Below, piece by piece: positions 42,545 through 52,441 of a stretch of 64,000 nt of DNA. The translations under genes and the position numbers were made by a program. Position 1 is the stretch's first letter, and each line of letters begins with the position of its first letter. Under the pieces are notes generated by a model. It saw only the letters and a program-made list of their open reading frames with translations. It did no database searches and was not told the DNA's origin. Origin of the DNA: Alphaproteobacteria bacterium (lineage in GTDB: Bacteria > Pseudomonadota > Alphaproteobacteria > Micropepsales > Micropepsaceae); NCBI GenBank assembly GCA_947473475.1, contig CANJBZ010000020.1:1-64000 (forward strand). The letters are read 5' to 3'.

Positions 42545-42636
42545 GTCATCCCGGCCAAGCGAAGCGCGCGCCGGGACCCACTCTGCAGCTTTCGTGGTGG
42601 TTCCCGGATAGCCGCTGCGCGGTTTCCTGGATGACA
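42545..42636. repeat. GTCATCCCGG palindromic element, inverted empty copy
   Basis: The left end GTCATCCCGGCCAAGCGAAG corresponds to the reverse complement of the right arm of the GIY-YIG element. The right end GTTCCCGGATAGCCGCTGCG...TGGATGAC corresponds to the reverse complement of its left arm, with a few changes. The centre is only about 12 nt (TCTGCAGCTTTC). It is therefore an empty copy in opposite orientation. Confidence 0.85.
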
Positions 42637-42646
42637 CTCGGTTTTG

Positions 42647-43165
42647 TCAGGACGCCTTTTGCCAAACGTTGCGGATGCGGACGTCGGCTTCGGGGCCGAA
42701 ATTGAACCAGGATGCTTTGCCGCGCGATGCGTCGATGACGAAGAGCGAGTCGGCGTTGCCGAGTTCTTGAATCAGCCGGTTGCGCACCGTCGTGACGCTT
42801 TGATCGGTTGAGACGATCCAGATGTTCGGCAGCAATTGATAGCAGGGGCCGAAGGCAGCGATGGCGCCCTCCAAACCGGCGGCGCTACGCGATTTCATAT
42901 CCACCACAACGGCGAAATGTCCGCGCTGCGTGTCTCCCGTGGCTGCAGTCGTCTCCGGTTCAACCGCGTCCGTCGCACGATGCGGGCTGCAGAAAAGATC
43001 GGCAAATGCGCTTTCGGTGACAGCTTCCTGCCACTCGCTCGACCCTTCGCGCGCGACCAGGGAATTTGCCGCGAGCCTGCCCTCGGCCACGAACCCGCGC
43101 ATGCGTTCCGTTGAGAATGGGCCGTACACACGCCCAGCAGCCATAATCGTCCATAGATCGGACAT
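42647..43165 (-). CDS. GYF_2 protein with SinR/Cas2-like C-domain
   Basis: A 172-residue protein. Residues 1–60 are a GYF_2/DUF4339 domain (LWTIMAAGRVYGPFSTERMRGFVAEGRLAANSLVAREG), a binding module for peptides. Residues 90–172 look like a ferredoxin-fold of the SinR-like/Cas2-related family: VVVDMKS, a helix (AGLEGAIAAFGPCYQLLPNIWIVST), SVTTVRNRLIQEL and SLFVIDA. The pairing is unusual. Function unknown; the Cas2-like part suggests nucleic-acid or protein binding. No CRISPR or Cas genes are near. The start is the ATG at 43165. Confidence 0.65.
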   Translation of the reverse strand: MSDLWTIMAAGRVYGPFSTERMRGFVAEGRLAANSLVAREGSSEWQEAVTESAFADLFCSPHRATDAVEPETTAATGDTQRGHFAVVVDMKSRSAAGLEGAIAAFGPCYQLLPNIWIVSTDQSVTTVRNRLIQELGNADSLFVIDASRGKASWFNFGPEADVRIRNVWQKAS

Positions 43166-43231
43166 GGTCTTTCGCACGCTCTTCTGACACAGCGGCTACG
43201 GTGTAAAGGGAAAATCCTTACCGCCGGTTCA

Positions 43232-43275
43232 AATGCAAACGCTCCCGGGGATGAACCGGGGAGCGCCTTTGCATT
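43232..43275. terminator. Long bidirectional hairpin terminator
   Basis: AATGCAAACGCTCCCGGGG pairs with CCGGGGAGCGCCTTTGCATT. On the minus strand it follows the glycine-zipper gene; on that strand the stem is followed by TTGAA after the A-rich pair. The GC core is flanked by A/T-rich arms as in paired U-tract terminators. Confidence 0.7.
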
Positions 43276-43290
43276 ACGGTTAAGCGAAGG

Positions 43291-44016
43291 TTAGCTCATC
43301 ATCTGCCACGTGCCGTCCGGCTGGCGGCAGGCGCGGCCGCTCGCCGTTTCCGGGCGGCCATGGACGTAGATTTGCTGGGTATAGGTCGCACAGCGGCGCT
43401 CGCGTTCCTGATAGTACTCGCCCACTTGGACGTAGCCATAGGCATCGCCACGCGGATCGCGCCAATCATAGCGTTGATTGGGACGTCCCGCTTCGAAGCC
43501 GCGATAGCTGGCGTCATAGGCGTAGCTGCGCTGTTCGCAATCCATGTTGCGGCCGATGCTCGCGCCTACGATGCCACCGAAGATGGCGCCGACGGCCGTG
43601 CCGGCCCCACGCTGCGGGCCACGTGAGATGGCGTTACCAAGCAAGCCACCGGCAAGGGCGCCGATGATCGCGCCGCCCGCCGTGTTGCCTTGCTGCTGGC
43701 GTTCGCATTCCCGGTAATACGACATGCGGTCGAAGCGTCCTGCGGAGTTCTGTTCCGCCTCATAGCGGTTGCGGTCCTGCTCGTAACGGTCACGGTCTTG
43801 TTGATATCGGCTGTAGTCGCTGCCGTAAGCGCCATTACGATCTGCATCCCGGCGCTCGTTGTCACGACGCTCATTGTCATAGCGGTCGTTATCGCTGTTG
43901 CTATAGGAGCCATTGTCGCGCTCGCGGTCGTAATTGCCCTGCGCCAACGCAGGCTGAAGGGCGCTTCCGGCCATCGCCACGGCCGTAAGGAGCGCAAGAG
44001 ACTTTTTCTTCCACAT
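43291..44016 (-). CDS. Glycine-zipper (17-kDa antigen-like) envelope protein
   Basis: A 241-residue exported protein. Signal peptide about 25 residues (ALQPALAQG). Then a low-complexity Asp/Arg/Tyr/Asn-rich stretch (DRYDNERRDNERRD and similar, about 30–95), a glycine-zipper 2TM domain (GGAIIGALAGGLLG ... GAGTAVGAIFGGIVGASIG, about 110–155), and a C-terminal Cys/Tyr-rich domain (YQERERRCATYTQQIYVHGRPE, quoted in part). No lipobox is obvious. Probably an outer-membrane or envelope protein of the SmpA/SlyB-like type. Confidence 0.82.
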   Translation of the reverse strand: MWKKKSLALLTAVAMAGSALQPALAQGNYDRERDNGSYSNSDNDRYDNERRDNERRDADRNGAYGSDYSRYQQDRDRYEQDRNRYEAEQNSAGRFDRMSYYRECERQQQGNTAGGAIIGALAGGLLGNAISRGPQRGAGTAVGAIFGGIVGASIGRNMDCEQRSYAYDASYRGFEAGRPNQRYDWRDPRGDAYGYVQVGEYYQERERRCATYTQQIYVHGRPETASGRACRQPDGTWQMMS

Positions 44017-44251
44017 GGTCTTCTCCGTTTTCGACCGGGGTGAAGGCGCGTCGTGAAACGCCCTTCAAGACCCGTGCATAGGTCACAATCTGGTCCAGCC
44101 GCGCCGAACCGGAACTGAACAGGAAACGGAGTTTTGATGGCAAAGTTCCGTGTCAGCCGCGCCGGCGTGCGTGATGGGCGTCACGAAAACCAAGGTTTGT
44201 TAGCGCGTTCCGAGGGAACCAATCAGGCGGCGACACCGTGCGTGAACGCCT

Positions 44252-44656
44252 TTAGCGGAACAGCACATCGAACATGAGACGGCCAGGGGTAAGCGCAAAT
44301 CCTCCCGCGATGAGAAGTCCGCCTACATAGACGCCGATCATGTTTCTTTTGTGCGTGCGAATGTCATGCCTGTGCGCGGCATACAGCGCAACAGCAATGC
44401 CGGCGAGCGTTACCGGCACGAAGATATGAATCCAGGAAAGCCCAAATGGGCCATCGGGATTCAGCTGATGGACAAATAGCGCCGCGACCGCCGTCACGAT
44501 CATCAGCGCCATGTACAGATAGCCAATCCGGCGATGCGCCGAACGTCCCTTCTTGCTGGCGAAGATCAGCCACGTGCCGAGAAAGAACGATGGGATCACG
44601 GTCGCGGCGTGCACCTGAACGGAAAGCGGCGCCGTCAGCAGCGGATCGAGATTCAA
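44252..44656 (-). CDS. DUF2306-type membrane protein
   Basis: A 134-residue protein with four hydrophobic helices and the family pattern [24 protein letters not shown] and [11 protein letters not shown] plus [21 protein letters not shown]2306 proteins bear conserved histidines on the membrane that could bind heme or metal. The TTG at 44656 overlaps the sdhA stop by 4 nt (TTGA), so it is translated with the succinate dehydrogenase operon. Confidence 0.82.
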   Translation of the reverse strand: MNLDPLLTAPLSVQVHAATVIPSFFLGTWLIFASKKGRSAHRRIGYLYMALMIVTAVAALFVHQLNPDGPFGLSWIHIFVPVTLAGIAVALYAAHRHDIRTHKRNMIGVYVGGLLIAGGFALTPGRLMFDVLFR

Positions 44657-46440
44657 TACGTCCGTGCCTTCGGCGGAATGTATTCGATGTCGTTCGACAG
44701 CGTGTAATTGTGCACGGGGCGATAATCGATCTGCGTGTCCGCCGTCTTGAAATCAAACCAGATAAGTGTGTGCTTCATCCAATTCGCATCGTCGCGGTTG
44801 GGATAATCCTCGCGGGCATGCGCGCCCCGCGATTCCGTGCGGATGATGGCGCTGTCGATCGTGACAATCGCTTGGCTGATCAGATTGTCGAATTCCAGCG
44901 TTTCGACCAGATCGGTGTTCCAGACCATGCCGCGATCCGACACGCCAATATCGGGAATGCCGCGATAGACGTCGCGAACGCGCTTCTGCCCGCTCTGCAG
45001 GGTTTCGCCGGTGCGGAACACGGCGGCATCTTCCTGCATGGCGCGCTGCATGGCGCCGCGCAGTTGTGCCGTCGGCGTGCCGCCCTTGGCGTTGCGGAAG
45101 CGGTCCAAACGCGCCAGCGCATTGTCGCCTGCGTCCTTCGGAAGATCGGTGTGGTTTTCGCCGGGGCGGATGCCCTCGACGGCCCGCGCGCCGGCAGCCT
45201 TGCCGAACACCACCAGATCACACAGCGAATTGGAGCCCAGCCGGTTTGCTCCGTGTACGGATACGCAGGCCGCTTCGCCGATGGCGAACAGGCCCGGCAC
45301 GATGGTGTCGGGATCGCCGTTCTTCAGCGTCAGCACTTCGCCAAGATAATTCGTGGGAATGCCGCCCATATTGTAATGCACCGTCGGCAGCACGGGGATT
45401 GCCTGCTTGGTCACGTCGACGCCGGCAAAGACGCGGGCCGATTCGGTAATGCCGGGCAGGCGCTCATGGATCACCTTGGGATCCAGGTGCGACAGGTTCA
45501 GATAGATGTGGTCCTTCATCGGACCCACGCCACGGCCTTCGCGAATCTCGATGGTCATGGAGCGCGAAACGACATCGCGCGAGGCGAGGTCCTTCGCGTT
45601 GGGCGCATAACGCTCCATGAAGCGCTCGCCCGCCCCATTGGTGAGATAGCCGCCTTCGCCGCGTGAGCCTTCGGTAATCAGCACGCCCGCGCCGTAAATG
45701 CCGGTGGGGTGGAACTGCACGAATTCCATGTCCTGCAGCGGCAGGCCGGCGCGCAGCACCATGGCATTGCCGTCGCCGGTGCAGGTGTGCGCCGACGTGC
45801 AGGAGAAATAGGCGCGGCCATAACCGCCGGTCGCCAGGATAACGCGATGGGCGCGGAAACGGTGAATGGTGCCGTCGTCCAGCTTCCAGGCCATGACGCC
45901 GCGGCAGACGCCGTCTTCCATGATGAGATCGAGCGCAAAATACTCGATGAAGAAATTGGAATCGTATTTCAGCGACTGGCCATACAGCGTGTGCAGCATG
46001 GCGTGGCCGGTGCGGTCGGCCGCCGCGCAGGTGCGCATCGCCTGCTCTTTGCCGTAATGCAGCGACATGCCGCCGAAGGCGCGCTGGAACAGACGTCCGT
46101 CTTCCATGCGCGAGAACGGCACGCCGAAATGTTCGAGTTCGTAAACGGCTTCCGGCGCCTTGCGGCACAGAAATTCGATGGCATCCTGATCGCCGAGCCA
46201 GTCCGATCCCTTGACGGTGTCGTACATGTGCCAGCGCCAGTCGTCCTCGCTCATATTGCCGAGCGCGGCCGAAATGCCGCCCTGCGCCGCGACGGTGTGG
46301 CTGCGCGTCGGGAAGACTTTGGTGATGCAGGCGACTTTGTAGCCGAGCTTCGCTGCTTCCAGCGTTGCGCGCAGGCCTGCTCCGCCCGCGCCCACCACGA
46401 CGACATCGAAGGTGTGGTCGATAATCGGATACGCGGTCAT
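44653..46440 (-). CDS. sdhA: Succinate dehydrogenase flavoprotein subunit
   Basis: A 595-residue FAD-containing catalytic subunit of complex II that oxidises succinate to fumarate. The N-terminal FAD loop is [15 protein letters not shown] and the FAD-attachment histidine region is [13 protein letters not shown]. Substrate-site parts are [12 protein letters not shown] and [14 protein letters not shown]. It overlaps sdhD by an ATGA. sdhB is not next to it, but 4.9 kb away on the other strand. Confidence 0.97.
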   Translation of the reverse strand: MTAYPIIDHTFDVVVVGAGGAGLRATLEAAKLGYKVACITKVFPTRSHTVAAQGGISAALGNMSEDDWRWHMYDTVKGSDWLGDQDAIEFLCRKAPEAVYELEHFGVPFSRMEDGRLFQRAFGGMSLHYGKEQAMRTCAAADRTGHAMLHTLYGQSLKYDSNFFIEYFALDLIMEDGVCRGVMAWKLDDGTIHRFRAHRVILATGGYGRAYFSCTSAHTCTGDGNAMVLRAGLPLQDMEFVQFHPTGIYGAGVLITEGSRGEGGYLTNGAGERFMERYAPNAKDLASRDVVSRSMTIEIREGRGVGPMKDHIYLNLSHLDPKVIHERLPGITESARVFAGVDVTKQAIPVLPTVHYNMGGIPTNYLGEVLTLKNGDPDTIVPGLFAIGEAACVSVHGANRLGSNSLCDLVVFGKAAGARAVEGIRPGENHTDLPKDAGDNALARLDRFRNAKGGTPTAQLRGAMQRAMQEDAAVFRTGETLQSGQKRVRDVYRGIPDIGVSDRGMVWNTDLVETLEFDNLISQAIVTIDSAIIRTESRGAHAREDYPNRDDANWMKHTLIWFDFKTADTQIDYRPVHNYTLSNDIEYIPPKARTY

Positions 46441-46820
46441 GGGTGCAGCGCCATTCTGATAAGAGCAAAAGCGGAAGCCGATCCAATCGCCCAGGCGGCA
46501 AACCGGTTCAGCAGGAGCAGGGCGATCTTCTGCCCCTCATTGTGGATGTAGTCTTCGATGATGACCTGCAGGCCGAGCGACATGTGATAGGTGCTGGCCA
46601 CGATGAACAGGAACATTGGCACGGCGTTGATGGGTTCGGCGAAATAGGCCGCGACCGCACCCTGATCCGCGCCGACATAAGCCAGCGCCGAAGCGGCGAA
46701 CCAGATCGACAGCGGGATCAGCGCAACCGCCGTCATCCGCTGATGCCAGAAATGGTGCGTGCCAGACTTGGACGAACCCAGGCCCTCGATTTTGGAGAGT
46801 GGTGAATTGAGGCGGGTCAT
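46437..46820 (-). CDS. sdhD: Succinate dehydrogenase membrane anchor subunit
   Basis: A 127-residue membrane anchor with three helices. Marks are the N-terminal [15 protein letters not shown] and the heme-ligand histidine region [18 protein letters not shown]. It overlaps both sdhC (4 nt) and sdhA (4 nt), so the three are translated together. Confidence 0.92.
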   Translation of the reverse strand: MTRLNSPLSKIEGLGSSKSGTHHFWHQRMTAVALIPLSIWFAASALAYVGADQGAVAAYFAEPINAVPMFLFIVASTYHMSLGLQVIIEDYIHNEGQKIALLLLNRFAAWAIGSASAFALIRMALHP

Positions 46821-47251
46821 GTGCCGAGCCCTCCGCGCACCATCAGCCCGATGACAAAGGCGCCGCCTGCCAGGATCAGCGATCCGGCATAGACCAGGGC
46901 CGCGGTCATTTTCGCGGTGGGCACCTTGAAGCCGTAGCCGACATCCCAAGCAAGATGACGGATGCCGTTCAGCAGATGGAAGCAGATGGACCACAGAAAG
47001 CCGAACAGCACGAACTGCCCCAGCGGATGAGCGGCGGCGGCGGCAAAGACGGCGTAGGCATCCGGGCCGGACGCCGCGGCCATCAGCCACCAGGAAAGGA
47101 ACAGCGTTCCCCCTGCCAGCGCGACGCCCGTGGCGCGGTGGGTGATGGAGGCGGCCATGGTAATCGGCCAGCGGTAGATCTGCAGATGCGGCGACAAGGG
47201 CCGCCCAAGGGGCCGTCCACTTGGCCCTGGGCTGTTGGGGGCGTCAGCCAT
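46817..47251 (-). CDS. sdhC: Succinate dehydrogenase cytochrome b556 subunit
   Basis: A 144-residue three-helix membrane subunit. The family N-terminus RPLSPHLQIYRW and SITHRATGVALAGG, and the heme b histidine in FHLLNGIRHLAWD are present. With SdhD it anchors SdhAB and passes electrons to ubiquinone. First gene of the sdhC-sdhD-sdhA-DUF2306 operon. Confidence 0.94.
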   Translation of the reverse strand: MADAPNSPGPSGRPLGRPLSPHLQIYRWPITMAASITHRATGVALAGGTLFLSWWLMAAASGPDAYAVFAAAAAHPLGQFVLFGFLWSICFHLLNGIRHLAWDVGYGFKVPTAKMTAALVYAGSLILAGGAFVIGLMVRGGLGT

Positions 47252-47353
47252 TGATGTTCCTTAAATCGGCAAGGTCAATTTCGAGTGGGCCGGAGTGTAG
47301 GAAGGGAGGGGGGTATGTCAACCGCGCAGTTGCCGCGTTTTCCGGGTTTATCA

Positions 47354-47656
47354 TTAGATTTCCCGCTTCTCCTGTGCCGTGTGGAAGACACCCAGCACGA
47401 TCAGCGCAGGATCATCAGAAACTGCGTACACGATGATATACGGAAGCCCGGTGACGACCCATTCACGCGTATCGGGCGATCTGCCCGGACGACCTGCGAG
47501 TGGAAAATAACGCAGCATTTCCGTAGCTTTCCGAATCCGGTGGAGCACGGTGCGCGCCGCACTTGGGTTGCGCTCGCGAATGTATTCGTGGATGCCTTCG
47601 AGATGTGCCCGCGCCCTAATCGTGAAGCGCAGTTCTACTGGCCGGAGCGGCGCCAA
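47354..47656 (-). CDS. ParE/RelE-family toxin
   Basis: A 100-residue toxin of the ParE/RelE superfamily. The N-terminal strand-helix [41 protein letters not shown] and PYIIVYAV are typical of ParE-type gyrase poisons; the arginine in the last strands supports it. A TTG at 47656 is the start, overlapping the antitoxin 3' end by 22 nt. Confidence 0.87.
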   Translation of the reverse strand: MAPLRPVELRFTIRARAHLEGIHEYIRERNPSAARTVLHRIRKATEMLRYFPLAGRPGRSPDTREWVVTGLPYIIVYAVSDDPALIVLGVFHTAQEKREI

Positions 47657-47862
47657 AGACTGTCCATATCCGCTTGGCTGGCAAACTTACCGTGCCGGGC
47701 CTCGTCTTTTGCGATTTCGACTTCCCGCAACTGCTTGTCAGAAATCCGGTAACGCATCCTGTCGGAATCGGCAAAGCCGAGTAAGAACTCCGCGGCAACG
47801 TCTTGGTCGGGCTCCGGCAGAGCCTTCACGCGCTCAATGGCTTCTTCGAGCAGCTTGGTCAT
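47635..47862 (-). CDS. Antitoxin of the ParE-type module
   Basis: A 75-residue protein upstream of and overlapping the ParE-like toxin. The N-terminal helices ([29 protein letters not shown]) and the C-terminal toxin-wrapping segment ([20 protein letters not shown]) fit small antitoxins of ParD/RHH-lacking types. The ATG at 47862 gives the antitoxin; an upstream frame to 47904 is less likely. Confidence 0.8.
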   Translation of the reverse strand: MTKLLEEAIERVKALPEPDQDVAAEFLLGFADSDRMRYRISDKQLREVEIAKDEARHGKFASQADMDSLWRRSGQ

Positions 47863-47988
47863 AAGCGAGACATAGCAGATGCGCAGCTTCGGGTCAGCTT
47901 TCACGATCCCAGATCATGCAACAACGTAAGTGGACAATGCGGTTTTTGCCTTGTAGCACCACCCCGAATCGGGGTCTTAAATTTTGCC

Positions 47989-48678
47989 ATGGGAAGCTCT
48001 GTCCGCATTGCGCCGTCTATCCTTTCCGCGGATTTCGCGCGGCTGGGGGAAGAAGTCAGAGCCATCGACGCGGCCGGCGCCGACTTCATCCATATCGATG
48101 TGATGGACGGCCATTTCGTGCCCAACATCACCATTGGGCCGGATGTGGTCAAAGCGCTGAGGCCGCACACCCAAAAGACGTTCGACTGCCATCTGATGAT
48201 CGCGCCCGCTGACCCGTATATCGCGGAGTTCGCCAAAGCGGGGGCGGACATCATCAGTATTCATCCCGAGGCCGGGCCGCATCCGCACCGTACCCTTCAG
48301 CTCATCCGCTCTATGGGCAAGAAGGCCGGTTATGTGCTCAACCCAGGCACCCCGGTCGAAGTCCTCGATCCGGTGATGGATATGGTCGACCTCATACTCA
48401 TTATGACGGTTAATCCCGGGTTTGGCGGCCAGAAATTCCTCGACAGCCAGCTCCCGAAGATCAAAGCCGCCCGCGCGCGCATCGCCGCCACGGGGCGCGA
48501 TATCATGCTGGAAGTGGACGGCGGCGTGAATCCGGAAACGGCAAAGCTTGCGATTAAAAACGGCGCGGACGTTCTGGTCGCCGGAAATGCGGTCTTCAAC
48601 GCCAGAGATCCGGCCAAGGATCCAGAAGGCAAAGGGCCTGTCGACTATGCCGGCAACATCGCTCGCCTCCGCGGCTAG
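47989..48678 (+). CDS. rpe: Ribulose-phosphate 3-epimerase
   Basis: A 229-residue TIM barrel that interconverts ribulose-5-phosphate and xylulose-5-phosphate in the pentose phosphate pathway. Family marks are [42 protein letters not shown] and the late [10 protein letters not shown] and GNAVF. The ATG at 47989 gives the ordinary length. Its 3' end overlaps the heparinase gene by 32 nt. Confidence 0.96.
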   Translation: MGSSVRIAPSILSADFARLGEEVRAIDAAGADFIHIDVMDGHFVPNITIGPDVVKALRPHTQKTFDCHLMIAPADPYIAEFAKAGADIISIHPEAGPHPHRTLQLIRSMGKKAGYVLNPGTPVEVLDPVMDMVDLILIMTVNPGFGGQKFLDSQLPKIKAARARIAATGRDIMLEVDGGVNPETAKLAIKNGADVLVAGNAVFNARDPAKDPEGKGPVDYAGNIARLRG

Positions 48679-50416
48679 GCCGGCGGAGCTAGAAGACGTC
48701 TTCGAACCGCAAAGCGCCCCCCGCTTGCAGCCCGAACGCGTGCCTTCAGCGCGTGGATTATGGCCCGACGCGCTTCGTGTCATTTTATCAAACACTGTTC
48801 GTCCTGCCGTACTGTGGTATCGTGGGACGTGGATGTTCCGGCGGCGGTTGCTTGGTCCTATTCCCGACCGGATTTTGTTTCACCCGACCGATACCCGGCT
48901 CCGCAAGCTGGATGAGGCGGATTCGTGCATTCGTGGGCGCTTCCGGCTTGGCGGGCAAAGGCTGGATGTGAGGGAGGGCTCGGTCTTCGATGCGCCTATG
49001 CCGGGGCCGTCCTTTGCGGTTGCGTTGCATGGCTTCGACTGGCTGCGCCATGTCGAGGCGGCCGGCGGCGACTTGGCCAGGACGTTCGCACTGAAGCTGA
49101 CGCAGCAATGGCTGAAGCGCTATGCGCGCTTCACGCCGTTTGTCTGGCGGACAGATATTGTCGCCGAACGCCTGTTGAATCTGTTCTGCCACGGGCGGTT
49201 CTTTCTGCCCAATTCCGATCTGGTCTGGCGGTCGCGCCTGTTCGTGTCCTTGCGCGATCAAACCCAATTTCTCGCCCGGACCATCGATGAGGCGCCGCCG
49301 GGTCTTCCGCGTCTGAAGTGCGCGGTAGCCTTGACGCTCGCTGGCGTGTGTCTGGGTGACAGCCGCAATTCGGTGCTGGGCTTGAAAAAGCTTTCGGCGG
49401 AAATCGAGCGCGAAATTCTACCCGATGGCGGGCACATCAGCCGCTCCCCGGCAGCATTGCTGGAAGTCTACCGGCTGCTGGTGATGGTCCAGGAGGCCGG
49501 GGCCGGCGTGCATCCCGCCATTCGCAATGCGCTCGACCGGATTGCGCCCATGCTCCGGTTCTTTCGCATGGGTGATGGAGCGCTTGCGGTTTTCCATGGC
49601 GGAAATGAAAGCGATGCGCGCACGGTCGATGCGACCCTCGACAGCGATGACGTCATGGGCCAACCGCTGGGTCTGGCGCCCTATTCGGGTTATCAGCGGC
49701 TGGCGTGCGGACGCACGCTGGTGCTTGTCGATACCGGACCGCCCCCCTCGGGCGCCCATTCGCTGGATGCACACGCCGGATGTCTCGCTTTGGAGATGAG
49801 TTCAGGGGCGCATCGCCTGATCGTCAATTGCGGCATGGCGGTCGGCGAATCGGACGAATGGATGACGGCGTTACGCTCGACACCGGCGCATTCCACGTTG
49901 ACCTTGGGTGAGGTGTCCTCGGGGCTATTTCTGTCCGGCAGGATGGGGGGGCTGCTAGGTCCGCGCCTTGTCGATGGACCGGATCTGGTGGAAACGCGGC
50001 GCGGCGAGGACGCCAATGGGATCACAATAGATGCGCATCACGATGGGTACCTCGCGCCGTTCGGCGCCATCCACCAGCGGGGGGTGACGCTCTCGCCACG
50101 GGGCACGGCCCTCATGGGCGTGGACCGGCTGATCCCGGAAGGCGTGGGGCGCGGCAGGCGCAAAATTCCGTTCACGATACGCTTTCATGTGCACCCCGAT
50201 GTCCGGGTTTCGCTGGCCCAAGGCGGTGGATCGATCATCCTGAAGCTTTCGACGGGCGAAGGCTGGCGTTTCCGCGCGGGCAGCGGAGAAGTCTCTATCG
50301 AAGGGAGCGTCTATTTCGGCGGCGGTTCGCCCCGGCATTGCGAGCAATTGGTTATCGGCGGCGAATGGTCGGGTGAGCCGATGGAATGCTCCTGGCAGTT
50401 TGAGCAACTGACGTGA
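48647..50416 (+). CDS. Heparinase II/III-family protein
   Basis: A 589-residue protein. An N-terminal all-helical (alpha/alpha toroid) lyase domain ([15 protein letters not shown] ... [16 protein letters not shown]) is followed by a beta-sandwich heparinase II/III domain ([34 protein letters not shown] quoted in part). In alphaproteobacteria this gene commonly follows rpe and precedes purH. It may degrade an acidic polysaccharide; the substrate is unknown. The ATG at 48647 lies inside rpe; later starts are possible. purH is not seen. Confidence 0.85.
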   Translation: MPATSLASAARPAELEDVFEPQSAPRLQPERVPSARGLWPDALRVILSNTVRPAVLWYRGTWMFRRRLLGPIPDRILFHPTDTRLRKLDEADSCIRGRFRLGGQRLDVREGSVFDAPMPGPSFAVALHGFDWLRHVEAAGGDLARTFALKLTQQWLKRYARFTPFVWRTDIVAERLLNLFCHGRFFLPNSDLVWRSRLFVSLRDQTQFLARTIDEAPPGLPRLKCAVALTLAGVCLGDSRNSVLGLKKLSAEIEREILPDGGHISRSPAALLEVYRLLVMVQEAGAGVHPAIRNALDRIAPMLRFFRMGDGALAVFHGGNESDARTVDATLDSDDVMGQPLGLAPYSGYQRLACGRTLVLVDTGPPPSGAHSLDAHAGCLALEMSSGAHRLIVNCGMAVGESDEWMTALRSTPAHSTLTLGEVSSGLFLSGRMGGLLGPRLVDGPDLVETRRGEDANGITIDAHHDGYLAPFGAIHQRGVTLSPRGTALMGVDRLIPEGVGRGRRKIPFTIRFHVHPDVRVSLAQGGGSIILKLSTGEGWRFRAGSGEVSIEGSVYFGGGSPRHCEQLVIGGEWSGEPMECSWQFEQLT

Positions 50417-50580
50417 CGGTTTTGCTCTCGTGAACCTTACGGACATTGGCGGCGCCCTGACGCTCGGCCAAGGCCAAGCGAACGGAATCCGTGCGTCGTC
50501 GATCCCCCCCGATCTGCGGACTCTTTCCTTGCCGGAACAGGCTTCCCAGCCACCGGCCAGATGATGCTATCAAGAAAGCG

Positions 50581-51273
50581 ATGATGAACTGGCTGGCGCG
50601 CGTATTTGGATCGAGGTCGAAAGGGGCCTCGTTTCCACGCACCTGTAATATCTGCGGCTATCAGGGGCGCTTCCAGGCAGGCGGCAGGCCCAAGCGTATC
50701 GACGCGCGCTGTCCGAAGTGTGGGGCGGCTGAGCGGTACAGGCTGTTGGCGCTGTGGTTGGACGGGCATGGCGCGTTTCTGCGTACCGCGAGTCTGCTTC
50801 ATTTCGCGCCCGAAGCCGGCCTGACCTCGCTGTTAAAGCAGCGCGTGGCGCAATACGAATCGGCTGATATCGCGCCGGGCCGCGCCGACCGCGTGCTTAA
50901 CATCGAAGCGATTGCGATGCCGGATGCCAGCTATGACTGCGTTCTGTGCTCGCATGTGCTGGAGCATGTCGACGACGCCAAGGCGCTGGCCGAAATGTAC
51001 CGCGTGCTGAAGCCGGGCGGGATTGTGTTGATTATGCTGCCCGTCATCGAAGGCTGGGCCACGACCTACGAAAACCCGCGCGTGTACACGCCCGAAGAGC
51101 GCAAGCGTCATTACGGCCAGGCCGATCACATCCGTTATTACGGCGCCGATGTCCGCGACCGCATCAGGGCCGCCGGCTTTGCACTCGAAGAGTTCACCGC
51201 CGAAGGCGAGGACGTTCTGACCTACGCATTACAGCGCGGCGAGAAGGTCTTCATCGCCCGCAAGCCTGCCTGA
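50581..51273 (+). CDS. Zinc-ribbon SAM-dependent methyltransferase
   Basis: A 230-residue protein. An N-terminal zinc ribbon with two CxxC pairs (CNICG and CPKCG, about 20–50) precedes a methyltransferase domain with LLHFAPEAGL, then LCSHVLEHVDDAKALAEMYRVLKPGG. Zinc-ribbon methyltransferases of this type are common next to glycan genes and may act on sugar or protein substrates; target unknown. The ATG at 50581 or 50584 is the start. Confidence 0.82.
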   Translation: MMNWLARVFGSRSKGASFPRTCNICGYQGRFQAGGRPKRIDARCPKCGAAERYRLLALWLDGHGAFLRTASLLHFAPEAGLTSLLKQRVAQYESADIAPGRADRVLNIEAIAMPDASYDCVLCSHVLEHVDDAKALAEMYRVLKPGGIVLIMLPVIEGWATTYENPRVYTPEERKRHYGQADHIRYYGADVRDRIRAAGFALEEFTAEGEDVLTYALQRGEKVFIARKPA

Positions 51274-51372
51274 GCGCCAATGCGGCGCATTGTTGAGGCC
51301 TAACGCGGCGTTGTCAGGGGCGGGTGCGCTTGCTATTGCTCGGGTACCGTAAGCATCCAAGGCTCGTCCGAC

Positions 51373-52167
51373 ATGGTTCAGCTCCGACTGCCCAAAGAGT
51401 CCCGGGTACAGCCCGGCAAAACCTGGCCCGCGGCCAAACGCGCCGATGGCAAGCCGACTAAGCGGGCCAAGCGCCTGCGCATCTACCGCTATGACCCCGA
51501 GACCAAGGGAAACCCGCGGCTCGACACCTACACCATCGACACCGAGGATACCGGTCCGATGGTGCTGGATGCGTTGATGAAGTTGAAAAACGAGGTCGAC
51601 CCGACGCTCACCTTCCGGCGCTCCTGCCGCGAAGGCGTGTGCGGCTCCTGCGCCATGAATATCGGCGGCTCCAATACGCTGGCCTGCACCAAGGCAATGT
51701 CGGACATATCCGGGACGATCAGTGTCTATCCGCTGCCGCATATGCCGGTGGTGAAGGATCTGGTGCCGGACCTGACCAGCTTCTATGCGCAATACGCCTC
51801 CATCGGTCCGCACCTGAAGACCAAGTCGGCAACACCGGCCAAAGAGCATCTTCAGTCGCCGGAAGAGCGCGCCAAGCTCGACGGGCTGTATGAGTGCATT
51901 CTGTGCGCCTGCTGCTCGACGGCCTGTCCGTCCTATTGGTGGAATCCGGAACGGTTCCTGGGCCCGGCGGCGCTGCTGCAGGCCTATCGCTGGCTGGCCG
52001 ATTCGCGCGATGAAATGACCGGCGAGCGGCTGGATCATCTGGAAGATCCCTTCCGCCTCTATCGCTGCCACACCATCATGAACTGCGCCAATGTCTGCCC
52101 GAAGGGCCTGAACCCCTCGCAAGCCATCGCCGAGATCAAACAGATGATGGTGAAGCGGACGGTGTAG
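51373..52167 (+). CDS. sdhB: Succinate dehydrogenase iron-sulfur subunit
   Basis: A 264-residue iron-sulfur protein of complex II. The [2Fe-2S] cysteines are in [13 protein letters not shown], the [4Fe-4S] site is [17 protein letters not shown] and the [3Fe-4S] site lies in [13 protein letters not shown]. An N-terminal basic extension precedes the ferredoxin domain. It is separate from the sdhCDA operon and on the opposite strand; the usual operon is split. A HigBA-type module lies just after it. Confidence 0.97.
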   Translation: MVQLRLPKESRVQPGKTWPAAKRADGKPTKRAKRLRIYRYDPETKGNPRLDTYTIDTEDTGPMVLDALMKLKNEVDPTLTFRRSCREGVCGSCAMNIGGSNTLACTKAMSDISGTISVYPLPHMPVVKDLVPDLTSFYAQYASIGPHLKTKSATPAKEHLQSPEERAKLDGLYECILCACCSTACPSYWWNPERFLGPAALLQAYRWLADSRDEMTGERLDHLEDPFRLYRCHTIMNCANVCPKGLNPSQAIAEIKQMMVKRTV

Positions 52168-52168
52168 G

Positions 52169-52441
52169 TCAGTTCATCCCAATCGTGAGCCTTCTGCCTA
52201 CAGCTTCTGCATACTTCATTAGAGAAGATGTAGATGGCAGAGCGCGTCCGCTTTCCATGCGCGCTACAGCGGATTGAGAGGTCCCCATCCGTTTCGCCAC
52301 CTCTCCTTGGGTCATTTTTGCTGCCATGCGTGCGGCAATGAGCGTCCTGGCAACTGCGAATTCCGGCGCAAGCTTCTCATACTCGGCTCGTATGGCTGGC
52401 TTGCGCAGAGCCTTTTTTTTGTACGCCTCAAAACTTTTCAT
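52169..52441 (-). CDS. HTH antitoxin (HigA-like)
   Basis: A 90-residue protein with a Cro/C1-type helix-turn-helix (AARMAAKMTQGEVAKRMGTSQSAVARMESGRALPSTSSL, quoted in part). It is the downstream partner of a RelE-type toxin (toxin first, antitoxin second), the HigBA order. The two overlap by 4 nt. Convergent with sdhB, with 1 nt between. Confidence 0.88.
   Translation of the reverse strand: MKSFEAYKKKALRKPAIRAEYEKLAPEFAVARTLIAARMAAKMTQGEVAKRMGTSQSAVARMESGRALPSTSSLMKYAEAVGRRLTIGMN

Noticed and set aside
42647-43165. The Cas2-like domain as evidence of a CRISPR system
   Set aside because: It is fused to GYF_2, resembles SinR-like relatives rather than true Cas2, and no array or other cas gene is near.
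43210-43240. tRNA-like GGTTCAAATGC stretch
   Set aside because: It resembles a T-arm only in the GGTTCAAA run; there is no cloverleaf, and it belongs to the terminator hairpin region.
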